Of a DNA stretch of 62,775 bases, positions 1 to 8,267 are shown in pieces; position 1 is the stretch's first letter, and the number at the start of each line of letters is the position of its first letter. This DNA is from Bacteroidota bacterium (GTDB lineage Bacteria > Bacteroidota > Bacteroidia > Chitinophagales > Chitinophagaceae), in the NCBI GenBank assembly GCA_030706685.1, contig JAUZOA010000021.1, forward strand, positions 1-62,775. Reading direction: 5' to 3'. The position numbers were made by a program, and so were the translations under genes. The notes under the pieces were generated by a model. The model was given only the letters and a program-made list of their open reading frames with translations. It was not told the origin of the DNA and searched no databases.

Positions 1-617
1 CCGGAAACTTTTTCTACCTCTCCAAAAAAATAATACATCAGGTCAAGCTGGTGAGGTGAAAGATCATTAAAAAGCCCTCCGCCAGCCACCGCTTTATCTA
101 TTCTCCAGGCTTTGCCCGGTGCAGCCAATTCTGCTGATGTAAGAGATCTTTTATATATATCTGATCGCACAAAACGAATATCGCCGATTGCTTTTTCGCT
201 GATCAATTGTTTTATTTTTTTAAAAAGAGGTTGTGCCCGGCGATAATGAGCAACCACGAGCTTTTTGTTTTTTTTCCTGGCAGCATCCGCCATTTTACCC
301 GCGGAGAGGGCATTCACTGACATGGGTTTTTCAACATATACAGGCTTGCCTGCCCCGAGCGCCGCTATTGTATATTCCTCATGCGAAGAAGGCGGGGTGG
401 CGATATAAATAGCATTGATATCGGGATCATTGATCAATTTGCCGGCGTCGGCATACCATTTAGGAACATTATGACGACGGGCGTAGTCTGCCGCTTTGCC
501 CGCATCCCTGCGCATGACCGCGATAAGAGCTGAGTTCTTTACTTTATTAAAGGCAGGGCCGCTCTTAATCTCGGTAACATCCCCGCATCCAATAATGCCC
601 CAGTTGACTTTCTTCAT
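1..617 (-). CDS. Gfo/Idh/MocA family oxidoreductase (3' end outside window)
   Basis: Reading leftward from the ATG at 617 gives an open frame to the window edge, about 205 residues, so the C-terminus is missing. It starts MKKVNWGIIGCGDVTE, a Rossmann fold with the GxGxxx dinucleotide motif. It continues with IYIATPPSSHEEY and GKPVYVEKPMS, the EKP motif that is the family hallmark (the Lys is the catalytic residue in relatives). Near the break, GGGLFNDLSPHQLDLMYYF resembles the family's GGG..D.G.H.iD segment, which carries the catalytic His. The family consists of NAD(P)-dependent dehydrogenases acting on sugars, inositols or related polyols. The substrate cannot be told from this part. It is transcribed away from the methyltransferase at 800. 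Confidence 0.92.
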   Translation of the reverse strand, partial: MKKVNWGIIGCGDVTEIKSGPAFNKVKNSALIAVMRRDAGKAADYARRHNVPKWYADAGKLINDPDINAIYIATPPSSHEEYTIAALGAGKPVYVEKPMSVNALSAGKMADAARKKNKKLVVAHYRRAQPLFKKIKQLISEKAIGDIRFVRSDIYKRSLTSAELAAPGKAWRIDKAVAGGGLFNDLSPHQLDLMYYFFGEVEKVS

Positions 618-755
618 AGTTGTATACCTTAAAAGTAAATGTAAGGTGGAGAAGGTGAAATATAAAATGTAAAAGCCAGGCGGAATTTCTTCTCCCCTGC
701 CAGGCCTTTTTTTCTTTGTGTTGTTTTGCCGACAAATTGGATGCCTCCGCTGCAG

Positions 756-763
756 TAGCTTTG
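756..763 (+). promoter_or_regulatory. Bacteroidota -7 element (TAGCTTTG)
   Basis: TAGCTTTG is an exact match to TAnnTTTG. A TTG-containing stretch lies upstream, but I see no well-spaced -33 box. Transcription would start near 770. This supports the ATG at 800 as the methyltransferase start rather than the upstream in-frame ATG at 716. Confidence 0.45.
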
Positions 764-799
764 TGCCGCGAATCTTTTATTGAATACAACAGGTATACT

Positions 800-1426
800 A
801 TGTCCCGGCCATCCATACGACAAAGGTTTTTTGCCTGGATGCTTAACAAAGGCGAGAGCGAGAATGAAAAAATTTATCGCCAGATAAAAGCCAGCCTGTT
901 CAGGGATATTCATGGAACGGTGGTGGAAATTGGCCCGGGTACGGGCGTTAATTTCAATTATTTTCCGGAAGACATTGATTGGATCGGCCTGGAGCCCAAT
1001 GAAGCTTTTCATGAGAATATGCTGAAAAAAGCTGCTTCAAAAAATATTAATGCCCGGCTCATCAATTCTGTGGCGGAAAAAATTGACCTGCCCGATGAAA
1101 GCGCCGATATGGTTATCAGCACCCTGGTGCTCTGTTCGGTGAAAAATATGAAAGCGGCTTTGCAGGAAATAAAACGGGTGTTGAAAAAAGGAGGCCGGTT
1201 GATCTTTATTGAACATGTGGCGGCGCCAAAGAAGACCGGCCGGCGAAAGGTACAGCAACTCTTTAACCCCCTGAATCGTTTTATGGCCGACGGTTGTAAT
1301 TGCACCCGCGAAACATGGGTGGATATTGAACAAGCCGGTTTCTCTTCTGTACATCTCAGGCATGAAACACTAAATGGCACGATGGCCGTTTTCGCGCCTC
1401 ATATCTTTGGTTATGCAATAAAATAA
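800..1426 (+). CDS. class I SAM-dependent methyltransferase (METTL7/UbiE-like)
   Basis: A 208-residue methyltransferase with motif I VVEIGPGTGVNFNYFP (SAM binding), the acidic end of strand 2 (IGLEPNE), a post-I VISTLVLCSV segment and LKKGGRLIFIEHV. The MADGCNCTRETW segment resembles the DGC(H/N) motif of METTL7-like methyltransferases. The frame is open back to an ATG at 716, but the extra 28 residues look non-coding and lie over a promoter-like motif, so I chose 800. The substrate is unknown; lipid or small-thiol methylation is possible by family analogy only. It is monocistronic by spacing, with 73 bases before the next gene. Confidence 0.88.
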   Translation: MSRPSIRQRFFAWMLNKGESENEKIYRQIKASLFRDIHGTVVEIGPGTGVNFNYFPEDIDWIGLEPNEAFHENMLKKAASKNINARLINSVAEKIDLPDESADMVISTLVLCSVKNMKAALQEIKRVLKKGGRLIFIEHVAAPKKTGRRKVQQLFNPLNRFMADGCNCTRETWVDIEQAGFSSVHLRHETLNGTMAVFAPHIFGYAIK

Positions 1427-1499
1427 TACTATCGCCCGATTTATTTTTTGTTAGCCTATCCGCCTGAGAACATTTGGGTATATTTTTTATATTTAGCAC

Positions 1500-2264
1500 A
1501 TGGAATTTTTTGTGGACCAGCGATCCGTTGTGAGAAAAATATGGGGTAAGGGCGATACCGTTCTTTTTGTCTTTGCCGGGGCCTCCGCTGAATTTGCTTT
1601 GAACAAAGCTGTAGATTGGTTATACTTCACCGGCCGTCTTCCTGCTGATCCCCTGGGAAGATTATTTTCTACTGTCCTATATGCGCGGCAAATTGTTTTT
1701 TCCGAAACCGGCGAAGCCCTAAAAGCCATTGATAAGATTGCTGCCATACATACAGCAGTCGAAAACAGCCGCGGTGCAAAAATACCAGACTGGGCTTACC
1801 GCGATGTGCTTTTTATGCTCATACATTATTCACAGGCTTCTTTTGAACTGCTGGAACGTAAACTCACCGATGCGGAAAAAGAGGACCTTTTCGATGTCTT
1901 TAACCGCCTGGGATTGAGGATGGGTTTAAAAGGATTGCCGGCTACTTACCGGGAATGGACAATCATGCGGAATGAGCACCTGGAACAAGATCTCCTGAAA
2001 AGTGATTACAGCATTGATCTCTATAAACAATACAGGAAACATCTCGGCTTTATCCGTTACACATTATTAAAAGAATCACAGAAACTAGTAGTGCCGCCAC
2101 ATGCCAAACAATTATTGAAGCTGGGAAAGTTCTCCTGGCTCACTCCTGTCCTTTCTATCTATAAACTAAGCCGTACGATCAAAATGGATTGGTTCCTGAA
2201 ATCACTGGTATTGCCGGTGAAATACAAAAGGCAGATCAGGGAACTTGATGTGATACCTTCCTGA
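1500..2264 (+). CDS. oxygenase MpaB family protein (DUF2236)
   Basis: A 254-residue protein that matches the DUF2236/MpaB family by its overall pattern: an early VVRKIWGKGDTVLFVFAGASAEF block (read as two parts), a Gly- and Pro-rich TGRLPADPLGRL loop, then IHTAVENSRG and WAYRDVLFMLIHYS. Family members are haem-binding oxygenases related to latex-clearing protein and fungal MpaB. Haem ligation cannot be proven here, but His residues occur in the expected helices (IHTAV, LIHYS). No signal peptide. The ATG lies 73 bases after the methyltransferase stop, so co-transcription is possible. Confidence 0.82.
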   Translation: MEFFVDQRSVVRKIWGKGDTVLFVFAGASAEFALNKAVDWLYFTGRLPADPLGRLFSTVLYARQIVFSETGEALKAIDKIAAIHTAVENSRGAKIPDWAYRDVLFMLIHYSQASFELLERKLTDAEKEDLFDVFNRLGLRMGLKGLPATYREWTIMRNEHLEQDLLKSDYSIDLYKQYRKHLGFIRYTLLKESQKLVVPPHAKQLLKLGKFSWLTPVLSIYKLSRTIKMDWFLKSLVLPVKYKRQIRELDVIPS

Positions 2265-2407
2265 GCAATACTGATCTTCTGTTTCCACTATTCCCCAATA
2301 CGGTTGTTTACTATCCGGTCATAAAACTAAATGTTGCTCCGGCAGATGGATTATTTTTTTTCTGTCATTTTTCATTACCTTACTATTCTCCAAAACCAAC
2401 TACTCAG

Positions 2408-5113
2408 ATGAAAAAAATATTTTCCTTATTGCTTTTCATGCACCTCCTTATTACAGGTGTGCAGTCACAACTTACCGTACAGCACCTCCTCACCGAAAAC
2501 CTCGTCAATCCCATTGGCATCGACATGACTGCACCCCGTTTTAGCTGGCAGCTATCAACGGATAAAAGAAATACATACCAAACTGCCTATGAAATCAAAA
2601 TCACTTCAGGCAAGACGGGTGTATGGAAAAGCGGCAAAGTGAATTCGGATCAGTCCGTACAAGTAGCTTATAGCGGTAATCCTTTGCAATCAGGAAAGAA
2701 ATATAACTGGCAGGTAAGAGTATGGGATAATACCGGAGCTATCTCTGCCTGGAGTGAACCGGCTTTTTTTCAACTAGCCTTATTAAATGTGAGCGATTGG
2801 AAAGCGAAATGGATCAGCCCGGGCTTTGCCGAAGATTCTGTCAGCAGACCGGCAGTGATCTTCAGGAAAGAATTTATTATTACAAAAAAAATTGCTACTG
2901 CCACCGCTTACATTACAGCCCATGGAATGTATGAAGCGCAGATCAATGGAAAAAGAGCAGGAGATGCTTATTTAACGCCCGGTTGGACAAGCTATAACAA
3001 GAGGTTACAATACCAGGTTTATGATATTACCGGTCTTTTGTCAGCAGGCAAAAATGCGATAGGTGTTTCCGTAGGTAATGGCTGGTACCGGGGTTACCTG
3101 GCCTGGGGTGATAAAAAGAATATTTATGGCAATGATGCTTCGCTATTATTACAGGTAGCGATCGTATATACTGATGGAAGTAACGAAACAATCGTTTCGG
3201 ATGAATCATGGAAATCCTCAACCGGCTCCATACGATTTGCCGAGATCTATCATGGTGAGACTATTGATGACCGTGGAGAAAAGACAGGTTGGACGCTACC
3301 TTCTTATAGTGAGACCGGCTGGAGCGGCGTTAAAGCAAATGATTATTCTAAAGACATACTCGTCGCTGCATACAACGAGCCGGTGAGGAAACATGAAATA
3401 TTTCATCCCATTTCTGTTTTTACAACACCCAGGGGAGAACAGGTGATTGATTTCGGGCAAAACTTAGTGGGATGGGTGATCGTGAAAGCAAAAGGAAATG
3501 CCGGGGATATAATCACTATCCATCATGCCGAAGTACTGGATAAGTCCGGGAATTTTTATACTGATAATATCCGCAGGGCCAAAGCGACCGCCACGTATAT
3601 TTTAAATGGGAAAGGCGAAGAAATATTCGAACCCCATTTTACTTTTTTTGGTTTCCGTTATATCAGAGTAGAAGGCTATCCCGGCGAATTAAAACCGGAG
3701 AATTTTACAGCCGTAGCCTTGTATTCGGATATGCGGCCTTCAGGCGAATTCACGACTTCCAACCCGCTTATCAACCAGCTCCAGCATAATATTCAATGGG
3801 GTCAAAGGGGGAATTTCTTAGACGTGCCTACCGATTGCCCGCAAAGGGATGAACGTCTTGGATGGACAGGTGACGCGCAGGTCTTTTCAAGAACGGCCTC
3901 CTTTAACCGGAATGTCAATAATTTCTTTGCCAAATGGCTGAAAGATATTGCCGCCGATCAGCAGCCTGATGGCAGGGTTCCCCATGTAATACCCAATGTA
4001 CTGGGACCTGAGGCTGGTGGCGCCACCGGCTGGGCCGATGTGGCAACAATTATTCCCTGGAATATGTGGCTCGCTTATGGTGACAAAAAAATACTGGAGG
4101 ATCAATACAGCAGTATGAAGGCATGGGTAGAATTCATGCATTCAAAAAGCACGAATGATCTTTGGAATACCGGTTCTCATTTTGGCGACTGGCTTTTTTA
4201 CCGGCCAGATGATGATAATGATGGAAGGGCCGCTGTCACTGATAAATATTTTATCGCCCAATGTTTCTATGCTCATTCAACACAGATCCTGATCGATGCG
4301 GCAAAGGTGCTCGGTAAAACAAATGATGTCATTCATTATACTGAATTACTGAAAAGAATCAAAGACGCTTTTTTAAAAGAATATATCACCCCGAATGGCA
4401 GACCGGTATCAGGCACTCAAACCGCTTATGTGCTCGCGCTGAATTTTGATATGCTGCCGGAATCATTGCGGCAACAGGCGGCAGTAAGGCTTGTCGACAA
4501 CATAAAAGCTTATGGCAATCACCTGACTACCGGCTTCCTGGGTACGCCTTACCTATGTCATGTACTGACACGTTTTGGCTATGCCGATATGGCTTATACT
4601 TTATTGCTGCAGGAAACATTTCCTTCCTGGCTGTATCCCGTTAAAAGAGGTGCTACAACCATTTGGGAAAGATGGAATGGGATAAAACCCGACAGTACAT
4701 TCGCTCCCGCTTCAATGAATTCATTTAACCATTATGCTTATGGCGCCATCGGCGACTGGATGTACCGGGAGATGGCCGGACTTGATACTTATGAAGATGG
4801 TGCCGGCTATAAGCATAGCCAGGTAAAGCCACATATCGGGGGTGGCTTCACCAATGTCTCAGCAAGCCTGCAGACTTATTATGGTAAACTCAGTTGCAGT
4901 TGGAAAGTTGAAGACGGCAAATTATTAATGGATACAGAGATACCAGTGAATACAACAGCCACGGTTTTTGTTCCGGCAAAAAACGCGGATGCGATAACAG
5001 AAAGCGGTAATCCGATTGCATCATCAAAAGACTTACAGGTAACAGGAATGGAAGATGGATATGTAGTGCTGAAGTTAGGATCGGGAATGTATCACTTTAT
5101 TGTCGCACAATGA
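2408..5113 (+). CDS. alpha-L-rhamnosidase, glycoside hydrolase family 78
   Basis: A 901-residue secreted protein. Residues 1-20 form a signal peptide ending near GVQSQ. The N-terminal beta domains typical of Bac_rhamnosid_N follow (LTENLVNPIGIDMTAPRFSW). The (alpha/alpha)6 catalytic domain has the hallmark DVPTDCPQRDERLGWTGDAQ around residues 472-491, which carries the acidic catalytic cluster, and TTIWERWNG around 752-760, whose Glu is the expected general base. The C-terminal beta domain ends ...MYHFIVAQ. It should hydrolyse terminal alpha-L-rhamnose from glycosides or polysaccharides in the periplasm or outside the cell. No SusC/SusD pair is adjacent, so this is not a complete polysaccharide utilisation locus. 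Confidence 0.95.
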   Translation: MKKIFSLLLFMHLLITGVQSQLTVQHLLTENLVNPIGIDMTAPRFSWQLSTDKRNTYQTAYEIKITSGKTGVWKSGKVNSDQSVQVAYSGNPLQSGKKYNWQVRVWDNTGAISAWSEPAFFQLALLNVSDWKAKWISPGFAEDSVSRPAVIFRKEFIITKKIATATAYITAHGMYEAQINGKRAGDAYLTPGWTSYNKRLQYQVYDITGLLSAGKNAIGVSVGNGWYRGYLAWGDKKNIYGNDASLLLQVAIVYTDGSNETIVSDESWKSSTGSIRFAEIYHGETIDDRGEKTGWTLPSYSETGWSGVKANDYSKDILVAAYNEPVRKHEIFHPISVFTTPRGEQVIDFGQNLVGWVIVKAKGNAGDIITIHHAEVLDKSGNFYTDNIRRAKATATYILNGKGEEIFEPHFTFFGFRYIRVEGYPGELKPENFTAVALYSDMRPSGEFTTSNPLINQLQHNIQWGQRGNFLDVPTDCPQRDERLGWTGDAQVFSRTASFNRNVNNFFAKWLKDIAADQQPDGRVPHVIPNVLGPEAGGATGWADVATIIPWNMWLAYGDKKILEDQYSSMKAWVEFMHSKSTNDLWNTGSHFGDWLFYRPDDDNDGRAAVTDKYFIAQCFYAHSTQILIDAAKVLGKTNDVIHYTELLKRIKDAFLKEYITPNGRPVSGTQTAYVLALNFDMLPESLRQQAAVRLVDNIKAYGNHLTTGFLGTPYLCHVLTRFGYADMAYTLLLQETFPSWLYPVKRGATTIWERWNGIKPDSTFAPASMNSFNHYAYGAIGDWMYREMAGLDTYEDGAGYKHSQVKPHIGGGFTNVSASLQTYYGKLSCSWKVEDGKLLMDTEIPVNTTATVFVPAKNADAITESGNPIASSKDLQVTGMEDGYVVLKLGSGMYHFIVAQ

Positions 5114-5178
5114 AAAATCGAAAGTTATGGTTGTGGGCCAATTTAATTTTGAAACCAAAAGTTTCTAAATGGAGAATG

Positions 5179-5229
5179 GAACCACATACACATAGAACTA
5201 TGTGAAACCCCTATATGCCTATGTGGTTC
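5179..5229. repeat. intergenic inverted repeat with CATAG-type arms
   Basis: GAACCACATA at 5179-5188 pairs with TATGTGGTTC at 5220-5229. Inside, CACATAG and CTATGTG form a second small stem. It lies between convergently ordered coding ends, 65 bases after the rhamnosidase stop. The arms are built from a short phrase repeated with variation (ACCACATA, ACATAG), the same style as the other intergenic elements in this window. I find no convincing target duplication. It could also act as a terminator. Confidence 0.6.
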
Positions 5230-5344
5230 AAACTATCCGGTCCGGGATTATTCTTATTCCTTATCGTTTTTAATTACTATATACTCAAGTTGCTTATCAA
5301 TTCATTCTAAAAAAGGTTCAGTTTTATTTCCTAATTTCAAACAC

Positions 5345-6037
5345 ATGGAAGAGTCAGAAAAACTAAACCGCATTGTCGAAGCAAGGATGAAATTGAAATC
5401 CCGTTTTGAAGAAAAGATCAAACAAACTCCATCTGTCGCTGACAACAGGCCCATGGGTACCGGGAAGCCGAACCGTCATGGAATGCCGGTCATTCCCATC
5501 GGGCAAACAGAAACAAAGAAATGGCCGGTACTGGATCTTGGTATACAACCGGAAGTCTCCCTGAAGGAATGGAAATTAGTCGTTGACGGTGAAGTTGAAA
5601 ATCCGCTGGTGCTAAACTGGGACGGTTTCATGGCTTTGCCACAAACTGAAGATGATTCCGATTTTCATTGTGTCACTACCTGGTCAAAATTGAACCTTTA
5701 TTGGAAAGGTGTGCGTTTTCTGGATCTCGCGGCTTTGGCACAACCCAGGGAGATCGCTTCTTATATCCTGTGTTATGGCTATGATGATTATACTACCAAT
5801 ATTTCACTGGAAGAAGCATTGAAGCCGGATGTTTTATTGGTTCATACTGTAAACGGGCTCCCATTGCCAAAGGAACACGGCGGGCCGGCCAGGATGATAA
5901 CCCCTCAACTCTATGCTTGGAAAGGTTCAAAATGGATCACCCGGATAGAATTCCTTACCAACAATAAATTGGGCTTTTGGGAAGAAAGAGGTTATTCGAA
6001 TACAGCTTATCCCTGGAGGAATGACAGGTATAGTTAA
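5345..6037 (+). CDS. sulfite oxidase-like molybdopterin oxidoreductase
   Basis: A 230-residue single-domain member of the sulfite oxidase/nitrate reductase molybdopterin-binding family, close in size to YuiH/YedY-like 'sulfite oxidase-like oxidoreductases'. The molybdenum-ligating cysteine is Cys109 in DFHCVTTWSK. VVDGEVENPLVLNWDGF and KEHGGPARMITPQLYAWKGSKW (two separate blocks) match conserved cofactor-binding parts of the fold. There is no Tat signal, so it is probably cytoplasmic. The physiological substrate is unknown. ATG at 5345; an isolated gene. Confidence 0.9.
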   Translation: MEESEKLNRIVEARMKLKSRFEEKIKQTPSVADNRPMGTGKPNRHGMPVIPIGQTETKKWPVLDLGIQPEVSLKEWKLVVDGEVENPLVLNWDGFMALPQTEDDSDFHCVTTWSKLNLYWKGVRFLDLAALAQPREIASYILCYGYDDYTTNISLEEALKPDVLLVHTVNGLPLPKEHGGPARMITPQLYAWKGSKWITRIEFLTNNKLGFWEERGYSNTAYPWRNDRYS

Positions 6038-6124
6038 AAGCTGTCATTTTCTTTTTTACCGATACTTTCAAAGTAGTAACCTGCCTGATAGTTGCACGGG
6101 TTTCCCGGCAATAGAGAAAAGAAA

Positions 6125-6157
6125 TTGACCGCTTCCGCTAAATAAAGCGTATCTTTG
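6125..6157 (+). promoter_or_regulatory. Bacteroidota promoter (-33 TTGA / -7 TATCTTTG)
   Basis: TATCTTTG at 6150-6157 fits TAnnTTTG exactly. TTGA at 6125-6128 sits 21 bases before it, at the usual -33 distance. The predicted start near 6164 leaves about 120 bases of leader before the ATG at 6284. Confidence 0.55.
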
Positions 6158-6283
6158 ACACGATAATTTGAGTTTTATAGCTCTTGTAAGCGGATAATCG
6201 TTTTCTTGCCCGGTATTCTTCTTTACACCTGCATTCTTCTCAAGTATTTTTTATCTCATTTTCGTACAATACAGGTATACAGC

Positions 6284-6541
6284 ATGACATCAGAAATGAT
6301 CGAAAAGTTCGTCAAGCAAAAAAATCGCAAAGACATAGCCGTGAATGTCCATTTTAAGGACCGCGATACGGTAAAAGGGCTCTTTATTCTCGGTATGGAT
6401 TATGAGGAGTTAAAGTCGAAAAACTTCTGGCGTATCGTCAGCAGCAATTGCATGAAAGAATGGAAGCAGACCAATGACGTTAATCTTACCCGCATTTTTA
6501 ACGGGGTGTCATTTACACGCCTTTCAGATGAACAATCATGA
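6284..6541 (+). CDS. hypothetical protein, 85 aa
   Basis: I do not recognise a named family. The product is small and soluble, beginning MTSEMIEKFVKQKNRKDIAV. It has a VHFKDRDTVKGLFILGMDYEELKSKNFW pattern (alternating strands, then a helix), which suggests a compact alpha/beta or Sm-like small domain, but that is only an impression. The frame runs back to 6206 through a region that looks non-coding, so the ATG at 6284 is preferred. It lies 61 bases ahead of another small gene and may share its promoter. Confidence 0.6.
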   Translation: MTSEMIEKFVKQKNRKDIAVNVHFKDRDTVKGLFILGMDYEELKSKNFWRIVSSNCMKEWKQTNDVNLTRIFNGVSFTRLSDEQS

Positions 6542-6602
6542 CCCAATTATGACAGGTTCAAAAAACCGGTCATATCTCTGCCTATTAAAAAACAATTAAT
6601 GT

Positions 6603-6962
6603 ATGTTCACACAAACCTGGAAAAAATATCTCCCTGTTATTGCAATATTGCTGAAGCGGTCGGTAAATGGTGAACAGACACTGAAGATGAACCACACCGA
6701 TTTTGAAAGAGCGGCAGCCGGCAGGAAGATTAAGTTCAGCTTCAGTAACCTGCAACTCAACAACGGGCGCCTGAATACAATGGCTAAGCACACGCCCATT
6801 GTAAAAGAATTTGCCCAGTTGCTGCAGGAACATGAACTGACCCGCGGATTACTCCGTAACCAGGATCTTGAGTTCATGATGACGAATGATTTCCAACTAC
6901 TGATCAGGAATAACACCGCAAAGGTAAAAGATGTGCAGCCACAGGAGACCACCGAATCCTAA
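6603..6962 (+). CDS. hypothetical protein, 119 aa
   Basis: No family recognised. A soluble, helix-rich protein with a basic N-terminus (TWKKYLPVIAILLKRSVNGE) and the middle NHTDFERAAAGRKIKFSFSN. The C-terminus is helical (PIVKEFAQLLQEHELTRGLL). The tail VQPQETTES looks disordered. It follows the 85-aa gene closely and may be co-transcribed. No membrane segment or signal peptide. Confidence 0.55.
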   Translation: MFTQTWKKYLPVIAILLKRSVNGEQTLKMNHTDFERAAAGRKIKFSFSNLQLNNGRLNTMAKHTPIVKEFAQLLQEHELTRGLLRNQDLEFMMTNDFQLLIRNNTAKVKDVQPQETTES

Positions 6963-7092
6963 GCCCGGGAATCCCCGCAAATAATGATAATATTGCTATA
7001 TGGTACAAATGCCGGCCCGGTCTAATTGCAGATATTCGTATCGCAAAAATAAAGGGTTGAGCAGGATCATTTTTTCAATTAAGGCTAACCAA

Positions 7093-7100
7093 TACCTTTG
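7093..7100 (+). promoter_or_regulatory. Bacteroidota -7 element (TACCTTTG)
   Basis: TACCTTTG matches TAnnTTTG exactly, 43 bases before the ATG of the KAS III-like gene. The T-run around 7070-7075 is at the -33 distance but is not a clean TTTG. Confidence 0.45.
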
Positions 7101-7142
7101 CAGGGTATACCTTCTCATATAATATAAAATTGTTTGTCCGCT

Positions 7143-8216
7143 ATGTTTCGATCTGTTATTACCGGTACAGGTTCCTACATTCCTCCTTTTATCCAGTCGA
7201 ATCGTGATTTTACCAAACATGTTTTTTATTCGGAAAACCAGCAACCACTAAGTACACCGCCCGAAGAAGTAGTAGAAAAATTCAAACAGATCACCGGTAT
7301 TGAAGAGCGGCGATATGCAACGGATGAGCTTAATACTTCCGATATTGGCAGCCGGGCCGCGAAAGCCGCCATCGCGGATAGCGGTATTGATCCCGAGAGC
7401 ATAGACCAATTGATCGTAGCTCATAATTTCGGTAATGTGATCAAGCATACGATCCAAACCGATGCTGTGCCATCCCTCGCCTGCCATATCAAGCATGAGC
7501 TGGGCATACGCAATCCCCATTGCGTTGCCTATGATATCTTATTCGGTTGCCCCGGCTGGGTACAGGGTGTTATCCAGGCAGATGCGTTTTTCAAAGCCGG
7601 TGTTGCCAAAAAAGCACTGGTGATCGGTACAGAAACGTTGTCGAGGGTAATAGACATGTATGACCGCGATAGCATGATCTTCAGTGATGGCGCGGGCGCT
7701 GCCGTCCTGGAATATAAGGATGTTGCCCACGATGGCCCGGGCATTCTTGGCTCTGCCACGCAAACCCATTCGTTGGATGAAATAGATTATATCAATATGG
7801 CGATGTCTTATTATCCCGGCAGTGATCCCGGTATCCGGTATATAAAAATGAAGGGCCGGAAAGTATATGAATTTGCCATGAAATATGTGCCGGCAGCCAT
7901 GAAGGATTGCCTGGAAAAGAGTGGCGTGCAAATTCATGAACTCAAAAAAGTATTTCTTCACCAGGCCAATGAAAAAATGGACGAAGGCATTATCAAAAGG
8001 ATGTACCAGTTGTTTGGCATTACAAAATTGCCGGACAATATCATGCCTATGAGCATACATTGGCTTGGCAACAGTTCTGTCGCTACTGTTCCAACTTTAT
8101 ATGATCTTGTAAGAAAACAGCAGGTACCCGATCATCATCTTGAACCCGGCGATGTGGTCTTATTCGCGTCGGTAGGCGCCGGTATGAATGTCAATGCTGT
8201 TTGCTACCGTTACTAG
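7143..8216 (+). CDS. 3-oxoacyl-ACP synthase III-like (FabH-type) condensing enzyme
   Basis: A 357-residue thiolase-fold enzyme. The catalytic cysteine is Cys136 in DILFGCPGWVQG. The catalytic His is in VFLHQANEKMDE and the catalytic Asn in WLGNSSVATVPTLYDL. The glycine-rich C-terminus is FASVGAGMNVNAVCYRY. A TTG at 7134 is in frame, but the ATG at 7143 begins the usual RSVITGTGSYIPP. FabH-type enzymes join an acyl-CoA or acyl starter to malonyl-ACP. The monocistronic setting, without other fab genes, suggests a secondary starter unit or an OleA/aryl-polyene-like role rather than the housekeeping FabH. I would not assign a gene name. Confidence 0.9.
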   Translation: MFRSVITGTGSYIPPFIQSNRDFTKHVFYSENQQPLSTPPEEVVEKFKQITGIEERRYATDELNTSDIGSRAAKAAIADSGIDPESIDQLIVAHNFGNVIKHTIQTDAVPSLACHIKHELGIRNPHCVAYDILFGCPGWVQGVIQADAFFKAGVAKKALVIGTETLSRVIDMYDRDSMIFSDGAGAAVLEYKDVAHDGPGILGSATQTHSLDEIDYINMAMSYYPGSDPGIRYIKMKGRKVYEFAMKYVPAAMKDCLEKSGVQIHELKKVFLHQANEKMDEGIIKRMYQLFGITKLPDNIMPMSIHWLGNSSVATVPTLYDLVRKQQVPDHHLEPGDVVLFASVGAGMNVNAVCYRY

Positions 8217-8219
8217 GAA

Positions 8220-8266
8220 ATCCGTGAAGATCCTTTTAATCCGTATTATCCGTGTTCCGATCCCTC
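8220..8266. repeat. short degenerate repeats of the ATCCGTG type
   Basis: The 51-base gap between two convergent genes is made of imperfect units: ATCCGTGAAG, ATCCTTTTA, ATCCGTATT, ATCCGTGTTCC, GATCCCTC. It resembles the phrase-like arms of the other intergenic repeats in this window, but without a visible return arm. It may be one remaining half of an inverted repeat. Confidence 0.4.
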
Positions 8267-8267
8267 A

